A stretch of DNA of 7,890 nt from Hyphomicrobiales bacterium (GTDB lineage Bacteria; Pseudomonadota; Alphaproteobacteria; Rhizobiales; Beijerinckiaceae): NCBI GenBank assembly GCA_028865375.1, contig JAGWKJ010000105.1:1-7890 (forward strand), in the 5' to 3' direction. The notes below the pieces were generated by a model, which saw only the letters and a program-made list of their open reading frames with translations, searched no databases and was not told where the DNA came from. Position 1 is the first letter of the stretch. Each line of letters starts with the position of its first letter. The position numbers and the translations under genes were made by a program. This document shows, piece after piece, positions 6,228-7,890 of the stretch.

Positions 6228-7127
6228 ATGGAGCGGTCGACGAGCGGATGGATGAACGGATTGATCGGGGTCATCGTCTTCAGCGGGTCGTTGCCCGCCA
6301 CCCGAGTGGCGGTTCAGGCATTCGATCCGGTCTTCCTGACCGTCGCCCGCGCCTCCATCGCGGGATTCCTCGGTCTCGGCCTGCTGTTGGCGTTCAAGGA
6401 ACCTCGCCCGGGCCGCCGAGACGCGTTGTCCTTGGTCATCGTGGCGTTCGGCGTCGTCGTAGGGTTCCCCCTGTTGACCGCGCTCGCCCTGCGCCACGTC
6501 ACGTCGGCACATTCGATCGTCTTCGTCGGCTTGCTGCCGCTGGCGACCGCCGTCTTCGGCGTCGTTCGCGGCGGCGAACGCCCCGCACCGGCATTCTGGA
6601 TTTTCTCGGCGCTGGGAAGCGCCTTGGTCGCGGGCTTCGCCGTATCCCAGGGCTTGACCGCTTCGCCGGTCGGCGACGCACTGATGTTCGCCGCCATCGT
6701 CGTCTGTGGCTTGGGCTACGCGGAAGGCGCCAAGCTGTCCCGCGCACTTGGCGGTTGGCAGACGATCTGCTGGGCTCTGGTCGTTTCGCTGCCCCTCACG
6801 ATCTCGATGACGTTCGCATATTGGCCGCCGACGCTCGCCGGGATCGGGGCGCCGGCGTGGATCGGCTTGGCCTATGTGTCCATTTTCAGCATGCTCGTGG
6901 GGTTCATTTTCTGGTATCGCGGCCTGGCGCAGGGCGGCATCGCTTCGGTGGGCCAGTTGCAGCTCTTGCAGCCGTTCTTCGGCCTGGCGCTGGCGGCGAC
7001 GTTGCTCCGCGAGCCCGTCACGCCGGCGATGCTGTCCGTCGCCGTCGCCGTCATAGGCTGCGTGGTCGGCGCACGGAGGTTCGCGAGGCGAGACGCGATC
7101 GGCGCGCGCGCGCCGGGCGTTCCGTGA
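6228..7127 (+). CDS. EamA/DMT-family membrane transporter, probably controlled by the adjacent MocR protein
   Basis: This 299-residue protein is the typical length for a 10-helix drug/metabolite-superfamily carrier and consists of two EamA repeats. Hydrophobic segments can be seen at about residues 9-20, 34-55, 67-89, 94-113, 122-142, 147-163, 178-197, 209-228, 237-260 and 265-283. The second repeat ends QPFFGLALAATLLREPVTP (248-266), the family's usual conserved Pro and Glu pattern. It probably exports a small metabolite across the inner membrane. Its divergent pairing with a MocR regulator suggests an amino acid or other amine, but the substrate is not shown by the sequence. The ATG at 6228 has a strong AGGAG six bases upstream (6217-6221); a longer frame to a TTG at 6135 would cover the operator region and add a charged, non-hydrophobic leader. 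The gene converges on ybaB, with 70 bases between their stops. Confidence 0.93.
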   Translation: MERSTSGWMNGLIGVIVFSGSLPATRVAVQAFDPVFLTVARASIAGFLGLGLLLAFKEPRPGRRDALSLVIVAFGVVVGFPLLTALALRHVTSAHSIVFVGLLPLATAVFGVVRGGERPAPAFWIFSALGSALVAGFAVSQGLTASPVGDALMFAAIVVCGLGYAEGAKLSRALGGWQTICWALVVSLPLTISMTFAYWPPTLAGIGAPAWIGLAYVSIFSMLVGFIFWYRGLAQGGIASVGQLQLLQPFFGLALAATLLREPVTPAMLSVAVAVIGCVVGARRFARRDAIGARAPGVP

Positions 7128-7164
7128 AGTCGGCGGCGCCGAATTCCGCGGCGACATCGGAGAC

Positions 7165-7187
7165 TCGCGGCATTGCCCTCTCCGCGA
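7165..7187. terminator. Weak hairpin between the convergent EamA and ybaB genes
   Basis: TCGCGG (7165-7170) and CCGCGA (7182-7187) can pair over an 11-base loop. There is no T run on either side. It sits where a shared bidirectional terminator would be expected, but the stem is short and could be chance in DNA this rich in G and C. Confidence 0.2.
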
Positions 7188-7197
7188 CGGCGCCCCC

Positions 7198-7521
7198 TCA
7201 GAACGGCAGCTTCATGCCCGGCGGCAACGGCATTCCGGCCGTGACGCCCTTCATGCGCTCTTCGACGAGGCGGTCCGCCTTGCCCCGCGCATCCTCGTGC
7301 GCGGCGAGGATCAGGTCTTCGAGCATCTCCGCCTCCTCGGGCTTCAGCAGCGAGGGGTCGATGGCGATCGCCTTCATGCCGCCCTTGGCGGCCAGCGTGA
7401 CCTTGACCGCGCCTCCGCCGGCCTGGCCCTCGACCGTCAGGTCGGCGAGTTCGTCCTGCGCCGCTTTCAGCCGCGCCTGCATCGCCTGCGCCTGCTTCAT
7501 CAAGCCCATCATGTCGCGCAT
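7198..7521 (-). CDS. ybaB: YbaB/EbfC-family nucleoid-associated DNA-binding protein
   Basis: The protein has 107 residues, the normal family length. It opens MRDMMGLMKQAQAMQARLKA, a helix-rich start, followed by the conserved middle VEGQAGGGAVKVTLAAKG (about 30-47) and IDPSLLKPEEAEMLEDLILA (54-73). It ends in PLPPGMKLPF, the near-invariant C-terminus of the family. YbaB/EbfC proteins are small dimers, shaped like tweezers, that bind DNA and are associated with the nucleoid and with recombination or gene regulation. AAGGA lies six bases before the ATG at 7521 and supports this start. The gene lies 32 bases downstream of dnaX in the same direction, so the two are very likely one transcript. recR, the usual third member of this cluster, is not downstream. 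Confidence 0.97.
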   Translation of the reverse strand: MRDMMGLMKQAQAMQARLKAAQDELADLTVEGQAGGGAVKVTLAAKGGMKAIAIDPSLLKPEEAEMLEDLILAAHEDARGKADRLVEERMKGVTAGMPLPPGMKLPF

Positions 7522-7553
7522 GTCGGATCCTTCGTGGTCGGTCGGCGCCGCGA

Positions 7554-7890
7554 TCAGAGATCGTCGGGCGAGACGTCGTCGGGGTTGAATTCGTCGAGGC
7601 CGAACGCCTCTTCGTCGTCGACCGCCGTCATGGCGGGCGCGGGCGGCGCCTCTTCGGGCGCAGGCGCTTCGCCCGACCGGCGCACCGCGACGATCTCGGC
7701 GCCGGGGAAGGCGGCCAGCGCCGCCGCCACCAAAGGCGCGGCGGCCGCCTCGTCGACGATGGCGCGCGCGCTGGCGGCGCGGCGCTCCTTGGCGGTCGGC
7801 GCGCCGCCGGACTTGGCCACGACGATCATCCAGCGATCGCCGGTGAGCGCTTGCAGGCCGCGCGCCAGCGAATGGGCGAGATCGGCCGGC
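7554..7890 (-). CDS. dnaX: DNA polymerase III subunit gamma/tau, C-terminal part (cut by window edge)
   Basis: The last 111 codons are visible. The frame runs into the window from the right, starting PADLAHSLARGLQALTGDRW, so the Met at 7829 is internal and not a start. The segment LQALTGDRWMIVVAKSGGAP, followed by a helix, HPLV-like APLVAAALAAFPGAEIVAVR and an acidic tail ending DDVSPDDL, matches the C-terminal domain of alphaproteobacterial DnaX. In tau this region contacts the polymerase subunit DnaE and helps couple the replisome. The identification also rests on the ybaB gene 32 bases downstream, the classic dnaX partner. The ATPase domain and any frameshift site for gamma lie outside the window. 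Confidence 0.9.
   Translation of the reverse strand, partial: PADLAHSLARGLQALTGDRWMIVVAKSGGAPTAKERRAASARAIVDEAAAAPLVAAALAAFPGAEIVAVRRSGEAPAPEEAPPAPAMTAVDDEEAFGLDEFNPDDVSPDDL

Noticed and set aside
4689..7157. An 822-codon open frame on the minus strand that extends the MocR gene far upstream
   Set aside because: Beyond 6122 it only mirrors the EamA gene on the other strand and gives a low-complexity, charged sequence. The ATG at 6122 has a ribosome site and yields a normal-length MocR protein.

Overview
The window is high-GC DNA from a proteobacterial chromosome, most likely an alphaproteobacterium. Three things point there: a GAAC-N7-GAAC (GTTC-N7-GTTC) LexA-type box, the dispersed palindromic repeats built on a 'GCGAAGCAATCC' arm, and the dnaX-ybaB pair. 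The genus cannot be read from the sequence. I found seven protein genes (two cut by the window edges) and one tRNA gene.

Layout, left to right. (1) At 1-403, minus strand, is the N-terminal part of an EamA/DMT-type membrane transporter. (2) A gene-free stretch (404-894) holds two copies of a palindromic repeat element. (3) comM/yifB (895-2433, minus) encodes a Mg-chelatase-like AAA+ ATPase. A good promoter and an adjoining exact LexA-type box lie in the divergent intergenic region that follows. (4) A CLC chloride transporter/channel with a C-terminal CBS pair (2709-4505, plus) has unusual selectivity-filter motifs. (5) tRNA-Arg(ACG), plus strand, is at 4611-4687. (6) A MocR/GntR regulator with a PLP-aminotransferase fold (4689-6122, minus) is transcribed divergently from (7) a second, unrelated-looking EamA/DMT transporter (6228-7127, plus). 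(8) ybaB/ebfC (7198-7521, minus) lies downstream of the 3' end of dnaX (7554-7890, minus, cut by the window edge).

The MocR-EamA pair looks like a self-contained regulatory module. The 105-bp space between the two start codons carries a direct repeat CCGTA(T)CTGG. One copy abuts the regulator's start codon; the other lies between its predicted -35 and -10. This is the arrangement expected for autoregulation together with control of the transporter. The module sits between the 3' end of a tRNA gene and ybaB, where recR usually follows ybaB.

No defence system, CRISPR array, integrase or insertion sequence was found. The observations most worth checking are the SOS-type control of comM, the MocR operator repeats, the CLC subfamily that keeps the gating glutamate but lacks the usual filter motifs and the internal proton glutamate, and the displaced recR.
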